Assembly: GCF_002834295.1 (NCBI RefSeq)
Contig: NZ_PISP01000001.1
Span: 372,001 to 436,000 of the forward strand
DNA length: 64,000 bases
DNA from: Rhodohalobacter barkolensis
Lineage (GTDB): Bacteria; Bacteroidota; Rhodothermia; Balneolales; Balneolaceae
Reading direction: 5' to 3'
The notes beneath the pieces are model-generated. The model saw only the letters and a list, made by a program, of their open reading frames with translations, was not told the DNA's origin and ran no database searches. Shown here piece after piece: positions 26,929 through 36,238 of the stretch. The number at the start of each line of letters is the position of its first letter. Positions within the stretch are counted from its first letter, which is position 1. The position numbers and the translations under genes were made by a program.

Positions 26929-27146
26929 TAATGTGAGTTCGATATAAAATGAATGTAAAGGCATTGAAAAAGTCCCCTCCTTTTTCAAGGAGGGCTCATT
27001 TTTGAGCGCGAAGCGAATATAGGGGTGGTTAAAACCAATAACGGATTAGGTTTTAAACCTGTGTTCATCAAGGCTACCTCCCCCCAACCCCTCCTTACAC
27101 AGGAGGGGAGAATCATCTTCAAGATCCATATGTCGAACTCACGTTA
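26929..27146. repeat. 218-bp MITE-like palindromic intergenic element
   Basis: The ends are 18-bp inverted repeats matching at 16 of 18 positions (TAATGTGAGTTCGATATA at 26929-26946 and its inverted copy at 27129-27146). Inside are an 8-bp hairpin (CCCTCCTT/AAGGAGGG, 26975-26994), a central AGGTTTTAAACCT palindrome (27048-27060) and a second 8-bp hairpin (CCCCTCCT/AGGAGGGG, 27088-27108). It has no open reading frame of note and no clear target duplication. It fills most of the 342-bp gap between two convergent genes; the flanks hold nothing else. It is probably a mobilised or REP-type repeat that also folds as RNA. Confidence 0.65.
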
Positions 27147-27166
27147 AGATAAATTGTACGGGGCGG

Positions 27167-28699
27167 TTAGAAAGGCGCCTCGTCATCTCCACCTGGACTG
27201 AATGGCGGAGGTGCTCCGCCTGAATCACCGCCGGCATCATTGGAAGGGGGCAACGCTCCCTGGTCATCTGAGTCACCAAACGGATTACTTTCTACCCGTG
27301 TCAGTTTTTCGAACCGGGCGTATTCCTTCACAAAGAACATCCGGGTAGAACCAACGGGTCCGTTACGCTGCTTTCCGATAATCAGTTCAGCCAGGCCATT
27401 TGTAGATTCACCTTCTGCTGTTGTCGTAATGCCGTAATATTCAGGTCGATAGAGAAAGCAAACCACATCGGCATCCTGCTCAATAGAACCGGATTCACGA
27501 AGGTCACTCAGTTGAGGACGTTTATCACCGCCTCTTTGTTCAACCTGACGGCTAAGCTGTGAAAGTGCAATAACCGGCACGTCCAATTCCTTGGCCAAAG
27601 CTTTCAATCCACGGGATATAGTAGCAATTTCCTGCTCCCGGTTTCCCACATCTTTTGATGTAGCAGTCATCAGCTGAAGGTAATCGACGACAATTAAGCC
27701 GATATCGTGCTCACTTTTCAAACGCCGGCATTTGGTTCGCATCTCCATCACACTCAGACTTGGAGTGTCGTCAATAAAAATGTTTGCTGTGAAAAGGCGG
27801 CTGGCCGCATCAATCAGGCGTTTAAAATCTTCATCTTTCAATCGTCCGGTTCGGGCCGCTTGTGCATCAATCCGGGCTTCCATGGTTAGAAAACGTTGAA
27901 CTAGCTGTTGAGATGACATCTCAAGGCTAAACAGTGCCACATTTGCCTGTAAATTTTCATCAGGATGGAGCGCCGCATTACGGGCACAGGTCAAAGTGAA
28001 TGCAGTTTTACCCATGGAGGGGCGCGCTGCGATTATAACGAGATCTCCTTTTTGCCAGCCCGATGTATAATTGTCTACATCCAAACCTGTGGGCACACCT
28101 GTAACTCCCGCAGGTTTACCTCTGAGGTCCTCAAGATGAGCGAGCGTGTCTTTCAGCACATCCCCAATTTTGGTGGCATTAGCGCGGCTTTTGGTATTCG
28201 CTATATCAAAAATGCTCTGCTCTGCATGGTCCAGCACTTCATACGCATCGGTGGTGGAATCGTATGCTGCTTTGATAATCTCATTGCAGTTTAGAATCAG
28301 GTTTCGTTTAACAGCTTTTTCAGAGATAATCTGAGCGTGATAGTCTACGCTTGCTGCTGAACTGACGGATCTGGTCAGATCAGCCAGATAACCGGGACCT
28401 CCAACTGTATCGAGTAGCCCGTTATCCCGAAGTTCATTTTCTACAGTGATCAGATCCAGAGGATTATCTCTCTCGTATAGATCAAAAAGAGTTTCAAAAA
28501 TATTTTTATGAGCCGGCTTGTAGAAATCGTCAGGTTTCAGAAGTTGAAGGGCGATAGTCGCCGCCTCGTGTTCAATCAGCATGGCTCCCAAAACAGCTTC
28601 TTCAATCTCTACAGCCTGCGGGGGTACTCTGCCGCCATCATGTGGAGCTGATGAATTCTGTTTACTGTTTTGATAGTTTGAGCCGTTCTGATTGGGCAT
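27167..28699 (-). CDS. dnaB: Replicative DNA helicase DnaB
   Basis: This 510-residue hexameric helicase unwinds DNA at the fork. The N-terminal primase-interaction domain starts PPQAVEIEEAVLGAMLIE near 26-43. The RecA-like domain has Walker A ARPSMGKTAF near 222-231, Walker B LIVVDYLQLM, and the DnaB signature SQLSRQVEQRGGDKRPQLSD. The C-terminal tail is Gly, Pro and Asp-rich (GGDSGGAPPPFSPGG), probably disordered. The first 25 residues are also Asn/Ser-rich. No intein or insertion is seen. It converges with the DUF3524 gene across the 218-bp element. Confidence 0.97.
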   Translation of the reverse strand: MPNQNGSNYQNSKQNSSAPHDGGRVPPQAVEIEEAVLGAMLIEHEAATIALQLLKPDDFYKPAHKNIFETLFDLYERDNPLDLITVENELRDNGLLDTVGGPGYLADLTRSVSSAASVDYHAQIISEKAVKRNLILNCNEIIKAAYDSTTDAYEVLDHAEQSIFDIANTKSRANATKIGDVLKDTLAHLEDLRGKPAGVTGVPTGLDVDNYTSGWQKGDLVIIAARPSMGKTAFTLTCARNAALHPDENLQANVALFSLEMSSQQLVQRFLTMEARIDAQAARTGRLKDEDFKRLIDAASRLFTANIFIDDTPSLSVMEMRTKCRRLKSEHDIGLIVVDYLQLMTATSKDVGNREQEIATISRGLKALAKELDVPVIALSQLSRQVEQRGGDKRPQLSDLRESGSIEQDADVVCFLYRPEYYGITTTAEGESTNGLAELIIGKQRNGPVGSTRMFFVKEYARFEKLTRVESNPFGDSDDQGALPPSNDAGGDSGGAPPPFSPGGDDEAPF

Positions 28700-28848
28700 T
28701 TTGGGAGAAAAATTTATACTTCTGAAATATTCAACTGAACCTGAGCCTGGAAATGTAATCGATTAAACTCCGGTCGGGTAAAGTACAAAAAAGTGGCCGG
28801 ATTGTTTATCTTTTTTAGATGAAAACTTCTTCAAAGTGAGAAGTTTTT

Positions 28849-29622
28849 TCAAGGTTTCCCACCGAGTTCATCATACCGTTTTCTTACCATCTGAACATCT
28901 TCCCATGTGGGGCGTTTCCACTGTTGGTTTCGCAGAAGAGCTGCCGGATGATAGGTTACAGTCAATTCATAATCTTTAAATGAGTGAAACTTTCCACGCA
29001 TGCTTTTCAGAGTTCCGTCACTGTTCAGCATAGTTTGACCTGAAATTTTACCAAGGCACAGAATGATTTTTGGTTTAACCAGTTCAATCTGTCTTTTCAG
29101 GAAAGGCATACTTCGTTTACACTCTTCATCGGTTGGATTTCGATTACCCGGTGGACGATGTTTTAAAATATTTGCAATGTAGATGTCATCACGCGAAAAA
29201 TTGATGGCAGCCAGTATTTTATTCAAAAGTTGTCCGGCCGCACCTACAAAGGGTTCTCCCTGTTTATCCTCTTGTTCACCCGGCGCCTCACCGATCAGCA
29301 TCAGATCTGCATTTGGATTGCCAACACCGAAAACCAGGTTGGTATTTTTAAGGTCGGTTCTAAGTTCATCGGCTGTAGAACAGAGTTGTTTTAACTCATC
29401 CAATGTTGAACAGGCCGCGAGTCTGTCAGAAAGGGTTAATGGCTTCGTCTCAGCTTCAGGTTGAACCTCTGTTTTTTCATCTTCTTGAATAGTTGCTGTC
29501 TCAGCTGTTTGATCAGGTCTATCAAAATCCCGTTTTGATACTGAAAAAGGACCATAAACTTCCCGCTCAGCTTTTAAATAGTTGATGATGTCATCAATAG
29601 ATATTTGGTCAGAATTACTCAT
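28849..29622 (-). CDS. Uracil-DNA glycosylase, family 4 type
   Basis: The C-terminal 185 residues form a type 4 (thermostable-type) uracil-DNA glycosylase that removes uracil from DNA. GEAPGEQEDKQGEPFVG near 112-128 is the catalytic loop, and the adjacent GAAGQLLNKIL and HRPPGNRNPT follow it. The second motif is VTYHPAALLRN near 225-235. Family 4 enzymes carry a 4Fe-4S cluster; I see only some of the expected cysteines (in AACSTLDELKQLCS near 69-82 and in ECKR), so cluster ligands need an alignment. The first 60 residues, rich in Glu and Thr, are a likely flexible extension. It is 149 bp upstream of dnaB in the same direction. Confidence 0.88.
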   Translation of the reverse strand: MSNSDQISIDDIINYLKAEREVYGPFSVSKRDFDRPDQTAETATIQEDEKTEVQPEAETKPLTLSDRLAACSTLDELKQLCSTADELRTDLKNTNLVFGVGNPNADLMLIGEAPGEQEDKQGEPFVGAAGQLLNKILAAINFSRDDIYIANILKHRPPGNRNPTDEECKRSMPFLKRQIELVKPKIILCLGKISGQTMLNSDGTLKSMRGKFHSFKDYELTVTYHPAALLRNQQWKRPTWEDVQMVRKRYDELGGKP

Positions 29623-29723
29623 GAATCATTTGAGGATAATGTGTGCAGAATGATTGTCAAAACTTTGCTACAGAGAAAATGCAAAAGAGATGGGAGAGGG
29701 GCAAAGGTTTTAGTTAAATGCAT

Positions 29724-29754
29724 AAAAAAATCCCCTGCAGTTGAACAGGGGATT
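29724..29754 (-). terminator. Intrinsic terminator after the M28 peptidase gene
   Basis: On the minus strand the stem AATCCCCTG/CAGGGGATT is followed by seven T. It lies 26 bp beyond the peptidase stop codon. Confidence 0.9.
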
Positions 29755-29779
29755 TGAATAAATTTTATCAGTGCAGTCG

Positions 29780-31387
29780 CTATTTACGTGGAAGCTTTTC
29801 ATCCAACATGGCTGTATGATAAACAAAAGTTGCAATAATTACTGCAGAACGCTGCAGATCTTGTTCAACCAATCGTTCGTAGTAATCCATATTCGAATGG
29901 TGCGTCATGGTGAAGTACTCAATTGGGTCCTGAATAAACTGGAATCCGGGGAGTCCAACTCTTTCAAACGCAATGTGGTCGGTTGAGCCTGTGTTGTTGT
30001 AGGTAACTGTGTTGGCACTCCACTCTTCAAACGGTTTCAGCCAGGTTTTGAACAGATGTCTTAAATCTTCATTCTGCTGAAGGTATACACCGCGTATTTG
30101 ACCGGTTCCATTATCAAAATTGTAATAGGCAGAGAAGTTATCGTAATCCTCTTTTTCTTCTATCCCTTCTGCCTGATTCCACGAACCTTCTGCCGAAGCA
30201 AAGTGATCTGATACATATTCCAGGGATCCGTTCAGTCCCTGTTCTTCACCATCCCAGAGGGCAATCCGAATGGTTCTGCGTGGTTCTACACCCAGTTCTT
30301 TTAAGATTCGAACGGCTTCCATCATTACGGCAGACCCGGATGCGTTATCGGCCGCTCCGGTAGATGCATGCCACGAATCGAGGTGTGCTCCCAGCATAAC
30401 CACTTCATCCTTAAGATCAGGATCCGTACCGGGAATTTCGGCTATCGTATTATAACCGTATAGGTCATCATCATAGAAGCTTACTTGCATATCGAGCTCA
30501 ATTTCTACCGGCACATCTTTTTCCAGCATTCTGAAGATACGCCCGTAGTGCTCTCGCATCAGGGAAATTTGAGGCACAACATCTGATACGTTCTCATCCC
30601 AAACTCTGGGGCGTTCTCCCCATGGTGTTCCGGGGGCTGACGGTATGGATGCAGCACCTACAGCTATTTGTCCGTACCAGCCGCGATAGCCGTAATCGAG
30701 GATTGCGAGTGGTTTCTCCTCCCATAAAAATTTCATGATCTCGTACTGTAGTTCTGCCCGCTGAGCAGCTTCCGGATTTGGCTCGCGCTGATTCTCCTGT
30801 TGCTCACGAACGGCTTCAGATGCATTGGCCAGCTCTAATAGTCTTTCATCACTGATTCGTGTAGCGATAGGATCCCAGCTGGGTTCAGACTCCTGAGGAA
30901 GATCCAGCATCACAAATTTATCTCCAAGCTCCCCTCTGTATTGTTCAAGCTCCTCAACGCTTTCTACATTTAGAAAAAGCACTTCACCCTCCACGGGTCC
31001 TTCGTGTCCCGGCGACCACGCTTTTGGATAAGCTGTAACCGGAAAGTAACTGTGAGGAGAGTTCGCATGCATGGCAAAACGATTCAATTCCCATCCTTTG
31101 CCAAAGGGACCCCATTGGTGGAGATATGCATTCTCGAGGCCCATCTCTTCAAGGGCGGTTTTTGTATATTCGTTCGCATTTCTCATTTGTGGAGAGTTGG
31201 TAAGCCTGGGGCCGTAAACATCGGTCAGCCAGCTGGCAATTTCCATTACCTGGGAACGCTCAATGCCTTCCTCAATAATTTGGTCAACAATTTCAATGTC
31301 TACACTTGTCTCAGAGATTGATTGTGCATCAATGAACTGCGGTACAGTAAAAATGAAAAGAAAAGACAGTAGCAGATAATTTTTCAT
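29780..31387 (-). CDS. Secreted M28-family zinc metallopeptidase with PA-type insert
   Basis: The mature enzyme is exported: the signal peptide MKNYLLLSFLFIFTVPQFIDA starts at the ATG at 31385-31387. The longer frame begins with TTG and adds 11 polar residues ahead of it, so I reject that start. Zinc-site motifs are GAHLDSW near 335-341, GAADNASGSA, WDGEEQGLNGS and STDHIAFE, giving the His/Asp/Glu set of M28 aminopeptidases and carboxypeptidases. The segment between about 120 and 290 is consistent with a protease-associated domain. The role is likely scavenging of peptides. A terminator follows it; the next upstream gene starts beyond 34 kb, with its end 112 bp away on the same strand. Confidence 0.88.
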   Translation of the reverse strand: MKNYLLLSFLFIFTVPQFIDAQSISETSVDIEIVDQIIEEGIERSQVMEIASWLTDVYGPRLTNSPQMRNANEYTKTALEEMGLENAYLHQWGPFGKGWELNRFAMHANSPHSYFPVTAYPKAWSPGHEGPVEGEVLFLNVESVEELEQYRGELGDKFVMLDLPQESEPSWDPIATRISDERLLELANASEAVREQQENQREPNPEAAQRAELQYEIMKFLWEEKPLAILDYGYRGWYGQIAVGAASIPSAPGTPWGERPRVWDENVSDVVPQISLMREHYGRIFRMLEKDVPVEIELDMQVSFYDDDLYGYNTIAEIPGTDPDLKDEVVMLGAHLDSWHASTGAADNASGSAVMMEAVRILKELGVEPRRTIRIALWDGEEQGLNGSLEYVSDHFASAEGSWNQAEGIEEKEDYDNFSAYYNFDNGTGQIRGVYLQQNEDLRHLFKTWLKPFEEWSANTVTYNNTGSTDHIAFERVGLPGFQFIQDPIEYFTMTHHSNMDYYERLVEQDLQRSAVIIATFVYHTAMLDEKLPRK

Positions 31388-31499
31388 ATAGTGGTGGTTA
31401 AATGACAATTCAATCAGCAATATGACAAGATTTAGACTAAAAAAATAAAGGTGTGCCGGGGCTTAAATACGAAATCGTGTAAAAAGATGTTTCTTCGAA

Positions 31500-34400
31500 C
31501 TACTTTCTTTCGGATTGTTCAAAACGGCGTAACTGTTCAAAATACCGTTCAATTAACCTCTGAAAGGATTCGGAAAAACTCGTATAGTTTGGGTCCTGAA
31601 GTCGAGTGCGGATCTCTTGTTCAAGTTCCTGAAGCGTCATTTCCGGTGGAAGAGTTTGATCATAATTGCTTGATGCCGTTCCTTCACGTTCTTCTGTTTC
31701 GCCTCTTTGCTCAAGAGCCTCTTCAGCATCCAGCATTCTGGATAGAATATTTTGTTGTCTTTGCGTCATAATCGGATCGGTCATCCCGCCGCGCATGTCA
31801 TTAATGGAATCTTCCATATCATCCATCATTCGCTGTAATTCACTCAAAACCCGATCGCCAGACTCAAGCCCGCCACGCCGTTGAATTTCCTGCAGCTGTC
31901 TTCGAACTTCATTTTGCTGGCGAGCCAACTGGTCAAGTCTTTCAGTCTGTTCCCGGCTCAAACGGTCTCCCTGCATGTCGTTGATGAGCTCTTGTAACTG
32001 TTGGTTGAGTTGTTGCTGGTTACCTGACATTTGCTGCATTTGCTCAATCATCTGTTGCATACTCATACCACCGCCACCATCACCATTTTGCTGATCTTTC
32101 AGTTGATCAATGAGGGAGGCAACCATGGATGCAAGATCATTGATTCCACTCAGGGCTTCTCTGGAAGCGATGGATGCATTCCGTTGATCCCGCTCTACCA
32201 TCTCCTCAAGCGAATTTCCAAGGCTGCGTTCCACTTCAGCTTTTTTCCGGTTAATCTGATTTGGAACACCGGGCAGCTCAGAAGAAACTTTAAAGAGAGT
32301 ATCTGCCGTGATCGAAAAATTGTCGGAGACATTTTTCTGGCTACGTGCCAATTCCACAAAACCTTGATTACGACTGCGAATTTCAGCAGCGCTTTGAGAA
32401 ATATATTCCTGCAGATCAGAAAGTTCTAAAAGTGTATAGAGCGCATGTTGAAGTGCAAGTATATTCACTTGAATCTGCTGACCGCTCATCTGACTACTCG
32501 CCGACCGAAGCTGTTCAGCCTGTTCCTGTAGTTGTTGGCTTAATTGCTGTTGATTCCCCTTTGTGGATTCATCCGTTTCTTCATCACCACTCTGGATTTG
32601 ATCTTCCGTTTCTCGGTCTAGATCATCGAAATCCTGCTCAATCTCATCTATTCGTTCTTGAGCCTCTTCTTTAATTTGCTTGATCTTTTGTTCAGATCGC
32701 TTCGGTGGATTTTGATCCAGATTGTCCAGCTGATTTTTAATCGAGTTTAAATCATCCTCACTATTCTGCAGCTCATTCTTCAGATTCTCAGGAGATTGAC
32801 TTTCAGTTGGTTGAATTCGATCTGCCAGATCTTCATATTGTCTGGCCAGTTTATCCAGGTCGCTATTCATTTTAAGTTGTTTGAATAGCTCTACAGTCCG
32901 TTCAATCCGTTCCCTGTATACATCTTCGTTAAAGCTGACATTTTCCAGAGCTTGCTCAATCTCGTCGGGCGACATATTCTGCAGCGCCTTTTGCAACTCT
33001 TCCATTGCTTCGCGCAGGGCAGGGTCATCCAGCTCATCCATCAGTTGCTGTAGTTCGCGGTAGGCCCGTTGTGTCTCCTCAGATACATTATCATTCTGCA
33101 TCATTTCGGATCGGAGCTCTTCAAATTGTTCATTCATTTCACGAACCGCATCATCTATATCCGATTGCTGGTCACGAATCTCTTCCATCATCTGTTCTTC
33201 TTCAAAACCTCCCTCAGGATTTTGCCGAAGCTTTTCCAGAAACTCTTCATACTCATTTTCCATGTTTCTGAAGTTATCCGAAATATTATCCAGCTCTCCC
33301 TGTACATCCCGTTCCTTGCTGTCCAGTTCCTCAAAGCTTTCTGCAAGTGAGGGCACGATCAAGGTTACAATGTTTGAATCACTGTATTTGGGACCGCTAA
33401 TTTCGTCATTATCCCACACCCGAATTTTAAATTCAACAACATCCCTTGGACGAAGATCAAGAGAATTCAGATCCCAGTTTATCGATTCTGTATATCCGTT
33501 TCCGGGATTCGAGAGACGTTGTTGATTCTGTATCGGATCATCCACAAAAGCTCGCTGCAGTTCCCATCGAAGTTCAGCCCGGGTAATACCAAAATCATCC
33601 GTTGCCCGAAACTGGATCTCCATATTTTCGGGTGAGGAGCTTTGAATGGTGCCCGTAGGGTCAAGTATAGAGACGACAGGGTTCTCGTCATCAGTAAGAG
33701 TGAGTACTGTTCGATATCGGTTCGAATTTTGGAGTTCATCTATGTCTGACAGATAAAAAGCGAGTGTGTCATCGTTCTCGGGAGCAAACTGATAGGTAAA
33801 AACCGACTGGCCATTCTCCGTTTGAAGTTCTGGCACTGAACTAAAATCTTCACCTTCAATTCTTAAAGTGAGCAGCTCTTTATTTGTTCTGCCTGAAAGT
33901 GATATTTCAGAACCCGGATAAAAAGAGATGTTTGAAAAGGGATAGGTATATTCTGACGACGATAGTTGAGTGTATGAAGGAGGCTGTACATCAACCATTA
34001 ACTCTTCAAACCTGGGCTGCAGACGGACCGTTGCTTCATACTCTTCACTTTGAAAGCCATCCATCTCAAAACGATAGGTTATACTGTTGGTTAACTCAAT
34101 TTGGGAAGAGGCAAATAGCCTATTTCCGCCAGATTCTGTAGGACGTGAACGAAACCCATCTTCAACATCTGTCTTGTAGGAAAAAAGAATCTGGTCCGGA
34201 ATATTACCATCCAGAAATTTGATTTCCGGGTTAAATGCAGAGCCGTGTTCCACAGTGGTGTTTCCGGGTGAAACCGTAAATTGAAAAGGATTAGGTTTTG
34301 AGTAGGTTTCCCAAAAATGAAAAGTCCTTTGGAGAGAATCCGTGTAGATGAAAGAAAAAGTAGCGATTAACAGGAAGGAGGCCAGAAAGAAAAAAGCAGA

Positions 34401-34874
34401 TTTTTTAAATGACTTCGTTTCCGGTTTTTGTAGAATGAACTCATTTAACTCTCTTCTGACATCCCCGATATTCACATTTTTTAAATTGGAAGATATCGCC
34501 GCATCATAAAAAACTGAGCTTTGCTGATCGGGATAAAGATAGAGATCAACTGCACTGAGTACTTTCGACTGATCACTATTGGAAAAAAAATCAGTGTAAA
34601 ACGTTTGAAATGAACTCGTTTTAAACTTCTTATAGAGTGAGTAACCTAACAGCAGGGACAATCCCAAAAGGAGAACCACCAATCCGGTTTTAACGCCGGA
34701 GGTCAAGTACAAACTTTGTTCAAGAAGAACGAAAGCTGATAATCCGGCCAGGAATAGTCCAAATGCGTAAAAGCCGAGCGTGGTTTTTTTGAAACGTGTG
34801 TACCGTTCATACCCTCTTTTCAAAAGAGCAATCAGCTCATCGAGTGTTTTATTATTTGAGGGTTTTTCAGGCAT
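31500..34874 (-). CDS. Giant coiled-coil membrane protein, DUF4175-like
   Basis: This 1124-residue protein has two transmembrane helices near 28-75 and a third near 150-172. A beta-rich region of about 180-510 follows, then a very long Gln/Glu/Arg-rich helical part from about 515 to the end. Visible helical repeats include LREAMEELQKALQNM and QQLNQQLQELINDMQG. The general layout matches DUF4175 proteins (TIGR02302-like), whose function is not established. The helical region should form coiled coils outside the cytoplasm. No enzyme motif is visible. It stands between the peptidase and a metallo-hydrolase on the same strand; the gaps are 70-112 bp. Confidence 0.65.
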   Translation of the reverse strand: MPEKPSNNKTLDELIALLKRGYERYTRFKKTTLGFYAFGLFLAGLSAFVLLEQSLYLTSGVKTGLVVLLLGLSLLLGYSLYKKFKTSSFQTFYTDFFSNSDQSKVLSAVDLYLYPDQQSSVFYDAAISSNLKNVNIGDVRRELNEFILQKPETKSFKKSAFFFLASFLLIATFSFIYTDSLQRTFHFWETYSKPNPFQFTVSPGNTTVEHGSAFNPEIKFLDGNIPDQILFSYKTDVEDGFRSRPTESGGNRLFASSQIELTNSITYRFEMDGFQSEEYEATVRLQPRFEELMVDVQPPSYTQLSSSEYTYPFSNISFYPGSEISLSGRTNKELLTLRIEGEDFSSVPELQTENGQSVFTYQFAPENDDTLAFYLSDIDELQNSNRYRTVLTLTDDENPVVSILDPTGTIQSSSPENMEIQFRATDDFGITRAELRWELQRAFVDDPIQNQQRLSNPGNGYTESINWDLNSLDLRPRDVVEFKIRVWDNDEISGPKYSDSNIVTLIVPSLAESFEELDSKERDVQGELDNISDNFRNMENEYEEFLEKLRQNPEGGFEEEQMMEEIRDQQSDIDDAVREMNEQFEELRSEMMQNDNVSEETQRAYRELQQLMDELDDPALREAMEELQKALQNMSPDEIEQALENVSFNEDVYRERIERTVELFKQLKMNSDLDKLARQYEDLADRIQPTESQSPENLKNELQNSEDDLNSIKNQLDNLDQNPPKRSEQKIKQIKEEAQERIDEIEQDFDDLDRETEDQIQSGDEETDESTKGNQQQLSQQLQEQAEQLRSASSQMSGQQIQVNILALQHALYTLLELSDLQEYISQSAAEIRSRNQGFVELARSQKNVSDNFSITADTLFKVSSELPGVPNQINRKKAEVERSLGNSLEEMVERDQRNASIASREALSGINDLASMVASLIDQLKDQQNGDGGGGMSMQQMIEQMQQMSGNQQQLNQQLQELINDMQGDRLSREQTERLDQLARQQNEVRRQLQEIQRRGGLESGDRVLSELQRMMDDMEDSINDMRGGMTDPIMTQRQQNILSRMLDAEEALEQRGETEEREGTASSNYDQTLPPEMTLQELEQEIRTRLQDPNYTSFSESFQRLIERYFEQLRRFEQSERK

Positions 34875-34944
34875 TCATTCAAAATGTTGGTAATAGAGAG
34901 TCATTTATTAATCCATCGATATAACGCAGCTGCAAGCCCGGTGA

Positions 34945-35817
34945 TTATTCGATGTCGGAGATCTTCATGGATTGATCCATGGCATATTTTCCATTCTCCT
35001 CATTTATCGTAATGATTTCGTGTTCTGCATCGTGTTCCATGTAGATGTACCATTGATTTTCCACGGCCTCCTTCAAAAACGCTTTCTTCTCTTTCAGGGT
35101 TTGAAGTGGTTTCATATCGTATCCCATAATCCACGGCAGGGGTATGTGAGCGAAGGTAGGGAAGAGGTCCGCAGAATAGATAATGGTCTTCTTTCCGTCT
35201 GTAAAATGTGGCAGCTGTTGACCTTCTGTATGACCATCCATTACTACGGTTTTAAATCCTTCCTCGAATTCACAATTATCTTCGGTGAGATTTAATCGAC
35301 CGCTATTCTTAATGGGATCGATATTTTCAGGAAAAAAACTGGCAGTTTCACGATCATTGGGATGATTTGCAGTTTCCCAGTGACGTTTATTCACGTGGTA
35401 GGTAGCATTAGGAAAAACCTCCACCAGATTTCCCTCCTGATCATAATCTGTAGTACCTCCGCAGTGGTCAAAATGGAGATGAGTGTAAACCATATCCGTA
35501 ATTTCTTCAGGGTTAACTCCAATTTGACTCAATGAATCGATCAAATTACTGTGTTCATAATCCAGCGAATAGATCTTCTCCATCTTCTCATTAAACTTAT
35601 TTCCACAGCCGTTATCAATCAGGTAAATCCGATCCGTTTTTTGAGATTTAACCAGCATACAGCGCATGGCCATCGGAATTCGGTTTTTATCATCTGCCGG
35701 TATTTGACGGCTCCATAATGTTTTAGGTACTACACCAAACATAGCACCTCCATCCAATCTGAATCTTCCGGTTTCTACGGGAAAGAGCTCGAGGTTTCCA
35801 ATTTTTAAACTATTCAT
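34945..35817 (-). CDS. Metallo-beta-lactamase-fold hydrolase
   Basis: This 290-residue protein has the binuclear zinc motif THLHFDHCGG near 113-122 (HxHxDH), a further metal His in DGHTEGQQ near 194-201 and an Asp in YSADLFP. The arrangement and length resemble the quorum-quenching/AHL-lactonase-like branch, but substrate cannot be read from sequence. No signal peptide is present, so it is cytoplasmic. It starts 98 bp from the terminator that closes the respiratory operon. Confidence 0.85.
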   Translation of the reverse strand: MNSLKIGNLELFPVETGRFRLDGGAMFGVVPKTLWSRQIPADDKNRIPMAMRCMLVKSQKTDRIYLIDNGCGNKFNEKMEKIYSLDYEHSNLIDSLSQIGVNPEEITDMVYTHLHFDHCGGTTDYDQEGNLVEVFPNATYHVNKRHWETANHPNDRETASFFPENIDPIKNSGRLNLTEDNCEFEEGFKTVVMDGHTEGQQLPHFTDGKKTIIYSADLFPTFAHIPLPWIMGYDMKPLQTLKEKKAFLKEAVENQWYIYMEHDAEHEIITINEENGKYAMDQSMKISDIE

Positions 35818-35861
35818 CGTGTCCGTCTTGAGTTGAGTTTATGATGGAGTGAAATGTAAAC

Positions 35862-35894
35862 AAAAAAAGCCGATCTCGTAAGAAATCGGCTTTT
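35862..35894 (-). terminator. Intrinsic terminator closing the act-cta respiratory operon
   Basis: Ten-base stem AAAAGCCGAT (35865-35874) with ATCGGCTTTT (35885-35894). On the minus strand it is followed by a T run, 21 bp past the COX4 stop. The A/T symmetry could give weak bidirectional activity. Confidence 0.9.
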
Positions 35895-35914
35895 AAAAAC
35901 AGAATAATACTTTA

Positions 35915-36217
35915 TTAGAAACTTGGTATTGGATCAATTCTGAATAGGGTATCCAGCAGCGTAATTCCAATCAGGAGCAGGAAGAAGATGATTGAAAAAA
36001 CAAAGAGTAAACTGTTGAATTTACTGTCCCAATAAAGGTTCATGAAAAAGAGAAGTACCAACAACGCTTTTACAATTGCAATACCGATAGCCACTACTAC
36101 ATTCCAGGGATCAGGAATTTCAATCCAGGTAACGGCAACCGTAACAAATGTTAGGAAAAACAGGGCAATTGCAATTCCCCACAAAAACTTGGCTGATGAA
36201 ATATGATGTCCACTCAT
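35915..36217 (-). CDS. Cytochrome c oxidase subunit IV family protein
   Basis: This 100-residue protein has three transmembrane helices and the prokaryotic COX4 pattern, including IEIPDPWNVVVAIGIAIVKALLVLLFF split over helices one and two. It is an accessory subunit of the caa3 oxidase. It is the last gene of the operon and begins 21 bp after the subunit III gene. Length matches prokaryotic subunit IV (CtaF/CaaD-like). Confidence 0.85.
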   Translation of the reverse strand: MSGHHISSAKFLWGIAIALFFLTFVTVAVTWIEIPDPWNVVVAIGIAIVKALLVLLFFMNLYWDSKFNSLLFVFSIIFFLLLIGITLLDTLFRIDPIPSF

Positions 36218-36238
36218 GTTGTGATATAATTTTTTCGG

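Noticed and set aside
32031-32429. 132-residue open frame antisense to the coiled-coil protein gene
   Set aside because: The Leu/His/Thr-rich text mirrors the Gln/Glu-rich codons of the real gene.
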